A stretch of DNA of 64,000 nt from Comamonas endophytica (GCF_023634805.2 NZ_CP106882.1:310001-374000); one strand, 5' to 3'. Shown: positions 12,424 to 22,311, counted from the stretch's first letter. The notes: generated by a model from the letters alone, not told the origin. Numbers and translations are program-made.

Positions 12424-14075
12424 CAGCCGGCTCCCGGCAGAAGCGCCTGCAGGGTCGCCAGCGTATCGGCCTCTTCCACCGGCTTGTCCTCACGGCGGCG
12501 CAGCATGCGCGGAAAGCGCACCGCGATGCCGCTCTTGTGCCGGCTGCTTTTGGCGATGCCCTCGAAGCCCAGCTCGAAGACCATAGTCGGCGTGACGCTG
12601 CGCACGGGTCCGAAGGTCTCCTGCGTGGTCTTGCGGATCACGGCATCGACGGCGCGGATCTCGGCATCCGTCAGCCCCGAGTAGGCTTTGGCGAAGGGCA
12701 CCAGCTGGCGCGCGGGATCGTCCTGCGGCCCGTTCCACACGGCAAAGGTGTAGTCGGTGTAGAGGCTGGCGCGCCGGCCGCTGCCGCGTTGGGCATAGAT
12801 CAGCACCGCATCGACCGACAGCGGGTCGATCTTCCATTTCCACCACACGCCCACATCCTTGGTGCGGCCCACGCCATACTGCGCATCGAGCCGCTTGAGC
12901 ATCATGCCCTCGACGCCCAGCGCGCGCGCCTGCTCGCGCTGCACCGCCAGCTCCTCCCAGCTGCCGGCGCGCAGCAGCGGGCTCAGCTCCAGCTGCGGAT
13001 GCGGGAAGGCCGCGGCCAGGTGCTCCAGCCGCGTGCGGCGTTCGTGCTGGGGCAGCGCGCGCAGATCGGCGCCGCCTTCTTCCAGCAGGTCGTAGACGCA
13101 CAGCACCACCGGCAGATCGCGCAGCAGCTTGGGGCCCAGCGTCTTGCGGCCGATGCGCTGCTGCAGCTCGGCAAAGGGCTGGGCCCGGCCGTCGCGCCAG
13201 ACCAGGATCTCGCCATCGAGCACCGTGCCGTCGGGCAGGCCCGCGCCCATGGCCTGCAGTTCCGGATAGCGGTCGCTGACCAGTTCCTCGCCACGGGTCC
13301 ACACGGCCACCTGCCCTGCCCGCTTGACCAGCTGCGCGCGGATGCCATCCCATTTCCATTCGACCAGCCAGCCATCGGACGGCCCGAGCGTGGCATCGAA
13401 CTGCGCCAGCGGGATGTTGAAGGGATGCGCCAGGAAGAACGGATAGGGCTGGCCGCCCTGCGCGCCGGTGCCGGCCTCTGCGTCCGCGGGCGCGACCAGC
13501 GCCGCATAGTCCTCGGCCGAGGGCTGCGCGCCGATGTGCGTGTAGCCCATCAGGCGCTGGGCGATCAGCTTGGCATCGATGCCGCTGACGGCGGCCAGCG
13601 CCTGCGTCACCTGCAGCCGCGATACGCCGACGCGGAAGGCTCCCGTGATCAGCTTGAAATACACCAGCCGCTGCCCGGGGGCCAGCATGCGCCACTGCGC
13701 CTGCAGCAGGCCCGCCAGTTCCTCGGGCGATTTGCCGCGCAGCGGCAGCAGGTGCTGCTGCATCCAGTCGGCCAGCGGCAGCTCCACGGCTTCCTCGGAT
13801 TCGGGCAGCAGCAGCGCAATCGTCTCGGCCAGGTCGCCCACGGCGTGGTAGCTCTCATCGAACAGCCACTCCGGCAGCCCGGCCGCCAGGCGCGCCTGCT
13901 CGCGCAGCAGCTTCACCGGCACCAGCTGGCGCGGCTTGCCGCCGGCCAGGAAATACACCGCCCAGGCAGCGTCGCGCGCGGGCGCGGCGCGCAGGTATTG
14001 CTGCAGCGCGGCCTGCTTGGCCAGGCTGGCCGTGGAGGCGTCGAGCTGGCGGTAGAGTTCGGCAAAGGCTTTCAT
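12423..14075 (-). CDS. ATP-dependent DNA ligase (ligase-associated repair cluster type)
   Basis: A 550-residue ATP-dependent DNA ligase. An N-terminal DNA-binding domain (about 1-200) is followed by the nucleotidyltransferase core with the adenylated lysine K241 in [10 protein letters not shown]. Motif III is seen in [10 protein letters not shown], motif IV in GVEGMMLKR, and motif V in [19 protein letters not shown], before an OB-fold domain. It seals nicks during repair together with the adjacent exonuclease, helicase and phosphoesterase. Its ATG overlaps the exonuclease stop by 4 nt (14072-14075). Confidence 0.93.
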   Translation of the reverse strand: MKAFAELYRQLDASTASLAKQAALQQYLRAAPARDAAWAVYFLAGGKPRQLVPVKLLREQARLAAGLPEWLFDESYHAVGDLAETIALLLPESEEAVELPLADWMQQHLLPLRGKSPEELAGLLQAQWRMLAPGQRLVYFKLITGAFRVGVSRLQVTQALAAVSGIDAKLIAQRLMGYTHIGAQPSAEDYAALVAPADAEAGTGAQGGQPYPFFLAHPFNIPLAQFDATLGPSDGWLVEWKWDGIRAQLVKRAGQVAVWTRGEELVSDRYPELQAMGAGLPDGTVLDGEILVWRDGRAQPFAELQQRIGRKTLGPKLLRDLPVVLCVYDLLEEGGADLRALPQHERRTRLEHLAAAFPHPQLELSPLLRAGSWEELAVQREQARALGVEGMMLKRLDAQYGVGRTKDVGVWWKWKIDPLSVDAVLIYAQRGSGRRASLYTDYTFAVWNGPQDDPARQLVPFAKAYSGLTDAEIRAVDAVIRKTTQETFGPVRSVTPTMVFELGFEGIAKSSRHKSGIAVRFPRMLRRREDKPVEEADTLATLQALLPGAG

Positions 14076-15127
14076 TCGGACGCGGGCGCCTCCTCGGCAT
14101 CGGCGCGCGCCGCGGCATCGTCCGATTCGTCATGGTCGCCATATTCGGTGGTGAAGCCCTGGGCCTGCAGCCCCTGCTCGCAAAGCCAGCGCACCATCAC
14201 GGCGACGCTGCCATGGGTGACGAAGATGCGTTCGGCGCCGGTCGCGAGAATCGCGGACTGCAGCCCGGGCCAGTCGGCATGGTCCGAGACCACGAAGCCG
14301 CGGTCCACGCCGCGGCGGCGGCGCGTGCCGCGCAGCTTCATCCAGCCGCTGGCAAAGGCATCCGAGGGGTTGGGAAAGCGGCGCATCCAGCTGGTGCGCC
14401 CGGCCGAAGGCGGGGCAATGACCAGCGCGCGCGACAGCATGGCTTTGTCCAGCGCCGGATCGGTCGCATGGAAGGTCGGCGGCAGCGCCACGCCGGCTTC
14501 GCGGTAGATCGCGTTGATCGGCTCGACGGCGCCATGCGCGACGATCGGCCCTATCGAGGCATCGACGCCATATTGCAGCCGCTGCGCCTTGCCCAGCGCA
14601 TAGGCATAGAGCACCGACGCGCGCCCGGCCTCGGCGTTCGCGCGCCACCAGGCGTTGATGTCGGCAAACAGCTCGGGCTGCGTGGGCCAGCGGTAGATCG
14701 GCAGGCCGAAGGTGGATTCGGTGATGAAGGTATCGCAGCGCACCGGCTCGAAGGGCGCGCAGGTGCCGTCGTCCTCGAGCTTGTAGTCGCCCGAGGCGAC
14801 CCAGACGCGCCCGCCATGCTCGAGCCGCACCTGCGCCGAGCCCAGCACGTGGCCCGCCGGATGCAGCGACAGCCGCACGCCGTGGTGCTCTATGGCCTCG
14901 CCGTAGGCCAGCGTCTGCAGCGTGATGTCCTGGCCCAGGCGCCGGCGCAGGATCGGCGCGCTGTCTTGGTGCGCGAGGTAATGCGCGCTGCCATAGCGCG
15001 CATGGTCGCTGTGCGCATGGGTGATGACCGCGCGCTCCACGGGCCGCCAGGGGTCGATATAGAAATCGCCGGGCGGGCAGTACAGCCCTTCGGGGCGGGC
15101 AATGATCAGGTCCGCTTCAGCACGCAT
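14072..15127 (-). CDS. Ligase-associated DNA damage response exonuclease (MBL fold)
   Basis: A 351-residue metallo-beta-lactamase-fold nuclease, the first gene of the ligase-associated repair operon. The metal motif HAHSDH is at 37-42. The GHVLGSAQ and SESTFG-like segments (TESTFGLPIYRWP) are typical of the beta-CASP-related exonuclease group. The start at 15127 (MRAEADLIIARPEG) is chosen because the family begins here; an in-frame ATG 27 codons upstream adds unrelated sequence. It is preceded by 91 bp that must hold the operon promoter. Confidence 0.92.
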   Translation of the reverse strand: MRAEADLIIARPEGLYCPPGDFYIDPWRPVERAVITHAHSDHARYGSAHYLAHQDSAPILRRRLGQDITLQTLAYGEAIEHHGVRLSLHPAGHVLGSAQVRLEHGGRVWVASGDYKLEDDGTCAPFEPVRCDTFITESTFGLPIYRWPTQPELFADINAWWRANAEAGRASVLYAYALGKAQRLQYGVDASIGPIVAHGAVEPINAIYREAGVALPPTFHATDPALDKAMLSRALVIAPPSAGRTSWMRRFPNPSDAFASGWMKLRGTRRRRGVDRGFVVSDHADWPGLQSAILATGAERIFVTHGSVAVMVRWLCEQGLQAQGFTTEYGDHDESDDAAARADAEEAPASE

Positions 15128-15218
15128 GCTGTGGATGCTATGCGGGCCCTGGCAGGCGGGCTGTAGGACGGCGGCACGAAGCTCGGCAGTGCGCCACGGC
15201 GCTTGCAACCCGCAGTCC

Positions 15219-16562
15219 TCAGGCGATGCGCTCGATCCGCTGCATGGCCTGTTCCAGCTGCTCGGCAGTGGCCGCGACGCAAGGTGCGAAGCGCGGGCTC
15301 AGGCGCTTTTCGCCGCGCAGGCGCTCGGCATAGCGCAGCGCCAGCGCGTGCGCTTCGCGCCATATGGCCCCGCTGATCGCGGCAATGATGCGAGCGGGAC
15401 GCAGCGTATCGGCCATGGCACCGCCAGTACGCGGCGCAAATGCCATGGGCGTCATGTCATAGGCCGGTGCCAGTCTGTAGGGCCGGCCACTTTCCGAGGT
15501 GAACGACAGATTGCCCGCATGCATGTCGGTGTTGCCGATGAGCACCCCATAGGCCCACAGCAGCTGGACCTGCGCCACGGCCTCGGGCAGCACCTGGCCC
15601 TCGCGCGCCAGTGCCTGGGTGCTGTCGAACCAGTTGCCGCCCTGGCCGACGAACTCGGCATCGAGCGCGGCCAGGGACAGCAGCGCCGACCGGCCCAGCG
15701 CGCCAATGCGGTCGAAGCGCACCACTTCGAGAAAGCGCTGACCGGCGCTGTCCACTATCGCACTGCGCGCCGCGGGCACGCCGGCTGCATGCAGTGTCTC
15801 CAGCGCGTGATGCTCGGCCAGCAGCAGATCGCGCCAGCGCTCGGCCACGGCATTGTCCTCACGTGCGCTGAACTTGACGATCACGTGGGCCGGACCGCCC
15901 TGCGTCTGCACATAGGCCGTGAACTTGGGCTGCTCCCCGCCTGCCGAGGAACCGGGCAGCTCACCAGCATCGGCACTCGCCGCCAGCGCGACATAGGTGC
16001 GCGCCCGGCCCTGCAGCGCCACGGGCTCGGGCGCGGGCAGGTCTATGAACATCTGCTCGGCGCGTTCGCCCACCAGCAGATTGCCCGCAAGATCATGCCC
16101 ATGCTGCTGCAGCGCCTGGATCACATCCGCATCGCTCCAGTCGCCCAGCCGTTCGGGCAGACGCAGGACGGCGGCATTCCTGCGCGCATACGCACGGCCC
16201 AGATAACCCTGCGGGCGCATATCGAACAGCCACCAGGGCAATCCGTCGGTATAGCCGCTCTTGCCGCCCTCGGCAACCAGCACGAAGCCCTCGGGGCGCA
16301 CCGGCCGAAGCACGCCCAGGCGCTGCAGCTGTCCTTCGGCCGTCACCCGGGAAACCGGGGCAACGAGATGCGCGCGCGCCTTGTCCTGCAAGGCATAGTG
16401 AATAGCACCTTGAATAGCGACTTTCAAGACGTCTGTAGCGATGCTTTTGAGCACACGGGACATCGTGGGCTGGCTGACGGCGAGAGCGACGCAAAGCTCC
16501 TGGCTGGTGCGAGGACCGGAAGCCAGCAGCTGTTCGATACGTTGGGCATGGAGGTTGTTCAC
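15219..16562 (-). CDS. HipA-like kinase/toxin of the YjjJ type with N-terminal HTH
   Basis: A 447-residue protein combining an N-terminal helix-turn-helix (about 5-42, SQELCVALAVSQPTMSRVLKS) with a HipA-type Ser/Thr kinase domain. The HipA landmarks are the ejectable P-loop-like GSSAGGEQPKF (204-214), K230 in VIVKFS, the catalytic loop NTDMHAGN (344-351) and the metal-binding YDM (368-370). This matches the YjjJ family, a stand-alone HipA toxin carrying its own DNA-binding domain instead of a HipB partner. No hipB gene is adjacent. TGAATA repeats lie 19-59 bp upstream of the start, and a pair recurs inside codons 49-55, suggesting autoregulation by the HTH domain. The target protein is unknown. 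Confidence 0.88.
   Translation of the reverse strand: MNNLHAQRIEQLLASGPRTSQELCVALAVSQPTMSRVLKSIATDVLKVAIQGAIHYALQDKARAHLVAPVSRVTAEGQLQRLGVLRPVRPEGFVLVAEGGKSGYTDGLPWWLFDMRPQGYLGRAYARRNAAVLRLPERLGDWSDADVIQALQQHGHDLAGNLLVGERAEQMFIDLPAPEPVALQGRARTYVALAASADAGELPGSSAGGEQPKFTAYVQTQGGPAHVIVKFSAREDNAVAERWRDLLLAEHHALETLHAAGVPAARSAIVDSAGQRFLEVVRFDRIGALGRSALLSLAALDAEFVGQGGNWFDSTQALAREGQVLPEAVAQVQLLWAYGVLIGNTDMHAGNLSFTSESGRPYRLAPAYDMTPMAFAPRTGGAMADTLRPARIIAAISGAIWREAHALALRYAERLRGEKRLSPRFAPCVAATAEQLEQAMQRIERIA
16399..16418. repeat. Internal copy of the YjjJ upstream repeat
   Basis: TGAATAGCACCTTGAATAGC inside the YjjJ coding sequence (codons 49-55) matches the upstream element at 16581-16600 in 18 of 20 bases, with the same 12-bp period between its two TGAATA units. 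It is a candidate second operator. Confidence 0.55.
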
Positions 16563-16580
16563 CCACGCATGATGCCAGAA

Positions 16581-16621
16581 TGAATATCGCCTTGAATAGC
16601 TATGTGAATAAGCGATGAATA
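16581..16621. promoter_or_regulatory. Array of four TGAATA repeats at the YjjJ promoter
   Basis: TGAATA occurs at 16581, 16593, 16605 and 16616, a period of 11-12 bp (about one helical turn). On the coding strand of YjjJ the unit reads GCTATTCA or a near variant. The array fills the space between the YjjJ start and the end of the upstream lactonase gene and so is a probable operator for the HTH domain of YjjJ. Confidence 0.6.
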
Positions 16622-16628
16622 GCGATGT

Positions 16629-17741
16629 TCAGTCAGTGTCCACGATTTCCACCCAGTTGGCGCCCTTTCCGGCAGGCGCCGAATCAGCGCGCCGCAGCGC
16701 ACCCGTCTCGAAGTCGATCGCATAGAGCCCGACCTCAGGGCTTTTCTCGCCCGTGACGACCAGCCAGCGCCCGCGCGGATCGATGGCAATGCCGCGCGGC
16801 TGCTTTTCCACTTGTAAATACCCGCTGTAAATGAGCTCGCCGGATAGGGGATTGGCGCGGTACCAACTCACGGTGCTGGTGGTGCGCTCCGTGGCATAGA
16901 CAAAGCGGCCATCGGGCGAGACCTTGATATCCGCGGCCCAGATGCGCGGTGTGTCATCGACTGGCCCACCCGCGCGGATCATGCCCTTTGGCAGCTGCTG
17001 GAGCAGCGCTGGCTCATTGGCTGCCGATCCCAGCAGGCGCAGCGCCCCGGTGCCGCGGTCGATGGCATAGGTGCTCACGCCGCCGGACAGCTCATTGAGC
17101 ACATAGAGAAAACGGCCGTTGGGCGCCGGCGCGATATGCCGCGGACCCGTTCCCTGCTCTGCCTGGACAAAGCCCGTGCCAATGGGGGTCAGCGCGCCGT
17201 TGCGCTCATCGAAGGCCAGTTGCAGCACCCGGTCCGCGCCCAACAGGGCCACGTAGGCAAAGCGATTGCTGGGATCGACGACGATGGAATGTGCGTGTCG
17301 GCCGGTCTTGTGCAGCTCCAGCGGCTCACCCTGGACCACGCCACCCGGGCCGATGGGGCTCACGCTGATCTGGTCGCCGTCATAGGAGGCCGCCAGCAGG
17401 TAGCGCCCGCTGCGGTCGGTGGCGATATGGGGCATGTTCTGCGGCAGCCCGGTGGTCGCCACACGATCGAGCGCGCCGCTCGTGCCGTCGATGCGATAGC
17501 TGACCACCGCATGGGGCTGCGCGTAGAGGCTGGCATAGAGATGGCGCCCATCGGGGCTTTGCGCCAGCGGCATCACCAGCGGCCCAGCCTCGGTCGTCGC
17601 CAGGGGCTGCAGCCTGCCCTGGGCGCGGTCGATGCGGTAGCTGGAGATGGTGCCGTCCTCGGCATTGGAGACATAGGCAAAGGTTCCCGCCTGCGCCGCG
17701 AGGCTGCACGCTGCTGCCACTATCAAGGCAATGTGTTTCAT
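16629..17741 (-). CDS. Secreted lactonase-family beta-propeller protein (Pgl-like)
   Basis: A 370-residue protein of the seven-bladed 6-phosphogluconolactonase/lactonase family. A signal peptide is visible (MKHIALIVAAACSLAAQAG, cleavage near AQA), so it acts in the periplasm rather than in the cytosolic pentose pathway. Repeated blade motifs of the type DGRFVYATERTTSTVSWYR and PSNRFAYVALLGADRV run through the protein. The substrate is probably a lactone but is not identifiable from sequence. It lies upstream of YjjJ on the same strand, but the repeat array between them argues for a separate promoter for YjjJ. Confidence 0.85.
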   Translation of the reverse strand: MKHIALIVAAACSLAAQAGTFAYVSNAEDGTISSYRIDRAQGRLQPLATTEAGPLVMPLAQSPDGRHLYASLYAQPHAVVSYRIDGTSGALDRVATTGLPQNMPHIATDRSGRYLLAASYDGDQISVSPIGPGGVVQGEPLELHKTGRHAHSIVVDPSNRFAYVALLGADRVLQLAFDERNGALTPIGTGFVQAEQGTGPRHIAPAPNGRFLYVLNELSGGVSTYAIDRGTGALRLLGSAANEPALLQQLPKGMIRAGGPVDDTPRIWAADIKVSPDGRFVYATERTTSTVSWYRANPLSGELIYSGYLQVEKQPRGIAIDPRGRWLVVTGEKSPEVGLYAIDFETGALRRADSAPAGKGANWVEIVDTD

Positions 17742-17821
17742 AGTGAGCAGCAGTGTAGGTCGGCTGCTCGCTGCCGGCCTGCAGCGAGCTTGCGCGTGTT
17801 GCGGTTATTGGCTCGGCGGGT

Positions 17822-18889
17822 TCAGGCTGCCACGCTCTGCGCGAGGGTGGACATATCCACCACGAAACGGTACTTCACATCGCTCCTGAGCATGCGCTCA
17901 TAGGCTTCGTTGATCTGCGACATGGCAATCACCTCGATGTCCGAGACGATGCCGTGGCGCGCGCAGAAGTCGAGCATCTCCTGCGTCTCGGCAATGCCGC
18001 CGATCAGCGAGCCGGCCAGGCGGCGGCGCTTCATGATCAGGCTGAAGACCGAGGGCATGGGATGCGGCGTGGCGGGTGCGCCGACCAGTGTCATGGTGCC
18101 GTCGAGCTTGAGCAGCGCGAGGAATGGGTCGAGGTCATGCGAGGCCGCGACGGTGTTCAGGATGAAATCGAAGCTGTTGGCGTGCGCCGCCATCTGCGCC
18201 GGGTCCCTGGACACCACCACTTCCTTGGCGCCCAGGCGCAGTGCGTCCTCGGTCTTGCCGGGCGAGGTGGTGAACAGCACCACATGCGCGCCCATGGCGG
18301 CGGCGATCTTCACGCCCATGTGGCCCAGCCCGCCCAGGCCGACGATGCCGACCTTCTGGCCCGGGCCGACCTTCCACTGGCGCAGCGGCGAATAGGTGGT
18401 GATGCCCGCGCACAGCAGCGGCGCCACGGCCGCCAGCTCTGCTTCGGCATGCGACACCCGCAGCACGAACTTCTCGTGCACCACGATGTGGTCGGAATAG
18501 CCGCCCAGCGTGTTCTCGCGCGACACCTGCTCCGGGCTGTCGTAGGTGCCGGTGAAGCCGTTGTCGCAGTACTGCTCCAGGCCGTCGGCGCAGGGCTGGC
18601 AGCGCTGGCAGCTGTCGACCATGCAGCCCACGCCGACGATGTCGCCCACCTTGAACTTGGAGACGCCATTGCCGATGGCGCGCACGCGGCCGACGATCTC
18701 GTGGCCGGGAACGCAAGGGTACTTGGCCGGGCCCCATTCGCTGCGCGCCGTGTGCAGGTCGGAGTGGCAGACGCCGCAGTGCAGGATGTCGATGGCCACG
18801 TCGCGCTGCTGCGGCGCGCGCCGTTCGAAGGTGAAGGGCGCCAGCGGCGTGGTGGCGGACTGGGCGGCATAGGCGTGGGCAAGGGTCAT
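17822..18889 (-). CDS. NAD(P)-dependent zinc alcohol dehydrogenase (YahK/AdhC-like)
   Basis: A 355-residue medium-chain dehydrogenase of the cinnamyl-alcohol-dehydrogenase-like group, probably an NADPH-dependent aldehyde reductase. The catalytic zinc site is HCGVCHSD with the downstream GHEIVG. The structural zinc Cys cluster is CQRCQPCADGLEQYC. The nucleotide-binding motif is GLGGLGHMG followed by FTTSPGK, where a small/basic pair favours NADP(H). Length is typical. It is monocistronic with no informative neighbours. Confidence 0.9.
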   Translation of the reverse strand: MTLAHAYAAQSATTPLAPFTFERRAPQQRDVAIDILHCGVCHSDLHTARSEWGPAKYPCVPGHEIVGRVRAIGNGVSKFKVGDIVGVGCMVDSCQRCQPCADGLEQYCDNGFTGTYDSPEQVSRENTLGGYSDHIVVHEKFVLRVSHAEAELAAVAPLLCAGITTYSPLRQWKVGPGQKVGIVGLGGLGHMGVKIAAAMGAHVVLFTTSPGKTEDALRLGAKEVVVSRDPAQMAAHANSFDFILNTVAASHDLDPFLALLKLDGTMTLVGAPATPHPMPSVFSLIMKRRRLAGSLIGGIAETQEMLDFCARHGIVSDIEVIAMSQINEAYERMLRSDVKYRFVVDMSTLAQSVAA

Positions 18890-18966
18890 GAAGGCTCTCC
18901 GTGGTTGAACGCCGGAGCCGGCGCAAGGCCTTCAAGAATATCGGCATTGCGTGAAGGGCCAGCGGT

Positions 18967-18981
18967 TTTTAGCGGCTAAAA
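18967..18981. repeat. Palindrome TTTTAGC-G-GCTAAAA
   Basis: A perfect 7-bp dyad with a single central base lies between the OPT transporter stop and the alcohol dehydrogenase start. A near-identical core (TTTAGC-C-GCTAAA) recurs at 49491-49503. Confidence 0.45.
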
Positions 18982-19016
18982 CCCGTCACTGCGTGTTGCC
19001 TCCCCCTCCTGGCGCT

Positions 19017-21011
19017 TCATTTGCGCAGCACGCGCCGGTAGAAGAATGCGAACAGCGCCGCAAAGCAGCCCATCCCCAGCCACATGGCGGGCGTGAAGCC
19101 CTGCTCCACCAGCGCCAGCGGCGCATCCCTGCCGCTGAAACCGATCAGCGCGGCGATCAGCAGGCCGGTCAGGCTCTCGCCCACGATGAGCCCCGAAGCC
19201 AGCAGCAGTCCGCGCTCGCTGGCCGTGTCGATCCACGCCTTGCCGTGGCGCGCACCGTGGCGCTGGATGGCACGCTGCACCAGCCAGCCCAGCAGCGCGC
19301 CCAGCGCCAGCGTCATGCCGATGGTCGGCGGCAGGTAGATGCCCAGCCCCACGGCCAGCGGCGGCAGCGCGCCCTTGCCCGCGCGGCGCAACGCCACGTC
19401 GGCGAGGATGACCAGCACCCCGAGCGCCATGCCTAGCCCCAGCATGGTCCAGTCGAGGCCACCGGTGAAGATGCCGTTGGCGATCTGCGTCATCAGCGTC
19501 GCCTGAAGCGCGGCCAGCGCCTGTGCTGCATCCATGCCCTCGCGCGGCATGGCGCCGGCAAAGCCATAGGCGTTGTAGAGCAGATCGAGCACCGGCGGGA
19601 TGACCAATGCCCCGACCAGCACGCCGATGATCAGCACCGCCTGCTGCCGCCAGGGGGTCGCGCCGACGAGATAGCCGGTCTTCAGGTCCTGCAGGTTGTC
19701 GTTGGAGATCGCCGCCATCGCCAGCACCGACGACACCATGAACAGCACCAGCGCCACGCCCAGCTGGCCCGAAACGCTGTCCGCATAGGCCGGCGCCAGC
19801 GCATGCAGCGCCAACAGCGACAGGCCCATCAGGATGGTGGCGATGATGCCGATGCCCGAGATCGGGCTGGCCGAGGAGCCCACCAGCCCCGCCATGTAGC
19901 CGCAGGCCGCGGCCACCAGGAAGCCGAACACCGCAGCAAACACCACGCACAGCGCCGACAGGCCATGGCGCGCCGCGGCCGACAGCCCGGGCATGTGCTG
20001 GGCGATGAAGTAGTCCACCACGGCAAACAGCACGCCCAGCGCCGCCAGGCCGATCAGCAGCATCCAGCGGCGCGGCATGTCGCGGTCGGTTTCATCGGAG
20101 GCTGCCGGCGCGTCGGCGCGCCGGGCCGGCTGGTTGCGCATCGCCTGCAGGATCGGCCGGGCCAGCGTGGCCACGGTCCACAGCGCGGCAACGCCAATGA
20201 CGCCCGCGCCCAGGAAGCGTGCCTTGCCGCTCCACAGCTGCAGGGCCAGGGCCGATACCGCCTGGCCCGCCTCGGGCGTGGCCTGCGCCGTCAGCCATGG
20301 CACCACCAGGCCCCAGCACAGCACCAGGCCCAGCAGCACCGCCGCGCCCGCCGCTGCGCCCATCAGATAGCCCGCAGCCAGCAGCGCCGGCGAGAAGCCC
20401 GCGGCAAAGCGAAAGGCCACGCTGCCCGCGGGTATCCATACGTTGACCGCATCGCCCAGCACACGAAAACCGCTGCCGAACAGCCCGAACAGTGCCGCCA
20501 GCCCCGTGCCCCAGGCCAATTCGCGCAGGCCGCTGCTGCTGGGCGCGTCCTCCTCCTGGTGGCGCTGCGCATCGCCCACGCGCAGCACCTCGGCGGCCGC
20601 CAGGCCCTCGGGGTATGGCAGGTGCGGCGACTGCACGACCATCACGCGGCGCAGCGGCACGGTGAACAGCACGCCCAGCGTGCCGCCCGCCGCGCAGAGC
20701 AGCGCCGTCTGCCAGAACGGAAACCCGCTCCACAGCCCCAGCATCAGCAGGCCCGGCAGCACGAAGATCACCGAGGACAGCGTGCCGGCCGCCGAGGCCT
20801 GCGTCTGCACCATGTTGTTCTCCAGGATGTTGGAGTCCTTGAAGCGGTACAGCAGCGCCATGGAAATGACGGCGGCCGGAATGGCCGAGGCGAAGGTCAG
20901 CCCGACCTTCAGGCCGAGGTAGACATTCGCAGCGGTGAAGGCCAGGGTGATCAGCGCCCCGAGCACCACACCGCGCAGCGTGAACTCGCGCAGGGGTTGG
21001 GTGTTTGTCAT
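19017..21011 (-). CDS. OPT family oligopeptide/metal-chelate transporter
   Basis: A 664-residue polytopic membrane protein of the oligopeptide transporter (OPT) family. The N-terminus begins LREFTLRGVVLGALITLAFTAANVYLGLKVGLTF, the classic OPT opening, and at least 14 hydrophobic segments follow. SSASPISGIGI and GYLVGATPWRQQ are conserved bacterial OPT segments. It probably imports small peptides or peptide-metal complexes by proton coupling, but the substrate is unknown. It is preceded by a 253-bp gap (21012-21264) with no visible gene. Confidence 0.93.
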   Translation of the reverse strand: MTNTQPLREFTLRGVVLGALITLAFTAANVYLGLKVGLTFASAIPAAVISMALLYRFKDSNILENNMVQTQASAAGTLSSVIFVLPGLLMLGLWSGFPFWQTALLCAAGGTLGVLFTVPLRRVMVVQSPHLPYPEGLAAAEVLRVGDAQRHQEEDAPSSSGLRELAWGTGLAALFGLFGSGFRVLGDAVNVWIPAGSVAFRFAAGFSPALLAAGYLMGAAAGAAVLLGLVLCWGLVVPWLTAQATPEAGQAVSALALQLWSGKARFLGAGVIGVAALWTVATLARPILQAMRNQPARRADAPAASDETDRDMPRRWMLLIGLAALGVLFAVVDYFIAQHMPGLSAAARHGLSALCVVFAAVFGFLVAAACGYMAGLVGSSASPISGIGIIATILMGLSLLALHALAPAYADSVSGQLGVALVLFMVSSVLAMAAISNDNLQDLKTGYLVGATPWRQQAVLIIGVLVGALVIPPVLDLLYNAYGFAGAMPREGMDAAQALAALQATLMTQIANGIFTGGLDWTMLGLGMALGVLVILADVALRRAGKGALPPLAVGLGIYLPPTIGMTLALGALLGWLVQRAIQRHGARHGKAWIDTASERGLLLASGLIVGESLTGLLIAALIGFSGRDAPLALVEQGFTPAMWLGMGCFAALFAFFYRRVLRK

Positions 21012-21264
21012 GCGCTGAGATGTTAAGACCTGCAGCCGGCACCACTGCCATCAAGCCCATTGGCGCGTGCGCACGCGTGCGGCGAGCCCCGGCGCCGCCG
21101 CAGCGCAAGTGAGCGCCCCTTGCGAAAAGCGCCGCGAGCGCAGAGCCGATGCACATTGCCCGCTGGCGCATGACACGGCCTCGCTGGCGGCAGCCCAAGC
21201 CGTCACTGGGCAGCTGAATGTCTGCCGCTGGAAATTTCGAATCGACGGCTTCGATCCTTTGCAG

Positions 21265-22296
21265 TCACCGCTCCCGGCGGACCGACGCCATTCCTGTGTT
21301 TGCCAGCGCAGCGCCGAACATGCCACGGTAGGCCCTGGGCGTAAGGCCCAGCCTGGATTTGAAGTGATGCCTCAATGCCTGCGCACTGCCGAACCCCACT
21401 TGCATGCCAATGTCGTCCAACGGCATCGAACTGCTTTCAAGGAGCCGCTGTGCTTGCGCCACGCGTTCGGCGTTGAGCCATTGCCCTGGAGGCAGACCTG
21501 TTGCTGCGATGAAGCGGCGAAGGAATGTCCTTGGGCTCATGAGCACGATTTCCGCCATGCGGTCAACTGTCCAGTGGGCTTGGAGATCCGTCCGGATCTG
21601 CTCCAGCAAGTCGGAGAGCCGGCTCCATCGATGCGGCTGCACGGGGCGTTCGATGAACTGTGCTTGACCACCGCTGCGGTGAGGTGGCATCACCAGACGC
21701 CGGGCCACGCTGTTGGCGGCTGCCACGCCATAGTCGCTGCGCACGATGTGCAGCATCAGATCCATGCCGGCAGCGCTTCCTGCCGAAGTCAGAATGCGGT
21801 CTTCCTCGGCATAGAGCACTTCGGCATCGACCTCGATGGCCGGATGCCGACTGCGCAGTGCCTCGGCATAGCGCCAGTGCGTGGCGGCCCGACGGCCATC
21901 CAGCAGCCCGGTGGCGGCAAGGACGAAGGCGCCGGAGCAAATGGACGCCAGACGGGCGCCACGTTCCCAGGCCATGCGCAGGCGCTGCGCCAACTCCTCG
22001 GGTACTGGAACTTGCGGCCCCTTCCACCCGGCCATGACGATCAGGTCCGCATGCTCCAACAGATCGGCTTGTCCGTCGGCCATGACGCGCAGGCCGCCGT
22101 GCGCGCGCAAGACGCCAGGCTCGACGGCAGCACTGGCAAAGCGATACCAGCCAGGACCCATCTCCGGACGTGTCAACCCGAAGATTTCGGCCACGATGGA
22201 GAACTCGAAAGTACACAGGCCGTCATAGACCGGCGCCACGACCAGAGGTCCATGGGTGGAAACCGCAGTTGGCGTGATTTCATCGATGGCTGTCAT
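21265..22296 (-). CDS. GlxA family transcriptional regulator (DJ-1/PfpI + AraC)
   Basis: A 343-residue regulator. The N-terminal DJ-1/PfpI-like domain (about 15-190) has the Cys loop SICSGAFVLAATGLLDGR. The C-terminal AraC-type double HTH begins near WTVDRMAEIVLMSPRTFLRRF and ends with VGFGSAQALRHHFKSRLGLTPRAYR. The start at 22296 (MTAIDEITP) fits the family and leaves a 70-bp divergent promoter region facing the rhodanese gene; the open frame extends to 22632 but that part is the antisense of the rhodanese. It probably controls the divergent rhodanese gene and itself. Confidence 0.88.
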   Translation of the reverse strand: MTAIDEITPTAVSTHGPLVVAPVYDGLCTFEFSIVAEIFGLTRPEMGPGWYRFASAAVEPGVLRAHGGLRVMADGQADLLEHADLIVMAGWKGPQVPVPEELAQRLRMAWERGARLASICSGAFVLAATGLLDGRRAATHWRYAEALRSRHPAIEVDAEVLYAEEDRILTSAGSAAGMDLMLHIVRSDYGVAAANSVARRLVMPPHRSGGQAQFIERPVQPHRWSRLSDLLEQIRTDLQAHWTVDRMAEIVLMSPRTFLRRFIAATGLPPGQWLNAERVAQAQRLLESSSMPLDDIGMQVGFGSAQALRHHFKSRLGLTPRAYRGMFGAALANTGMASVRRER

Positions 22297-22311
22297 ATCC
22301 GCCAATTGTGA

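Noticed and set aside
15219..16562. A two-component HipBA module
   Set aside because: No hipB-like gene lies next to the HipA-type gene. The DNA-binding part is fused at its N-terminus, as in YjjJ.
16581..16621. Plasmid-type iterons or an origin
   Set aside because: There is no rep gene and no DnaA boxes. The repeats lie at a toxin gene promoter and recur inside that gene, which fits an operator better.
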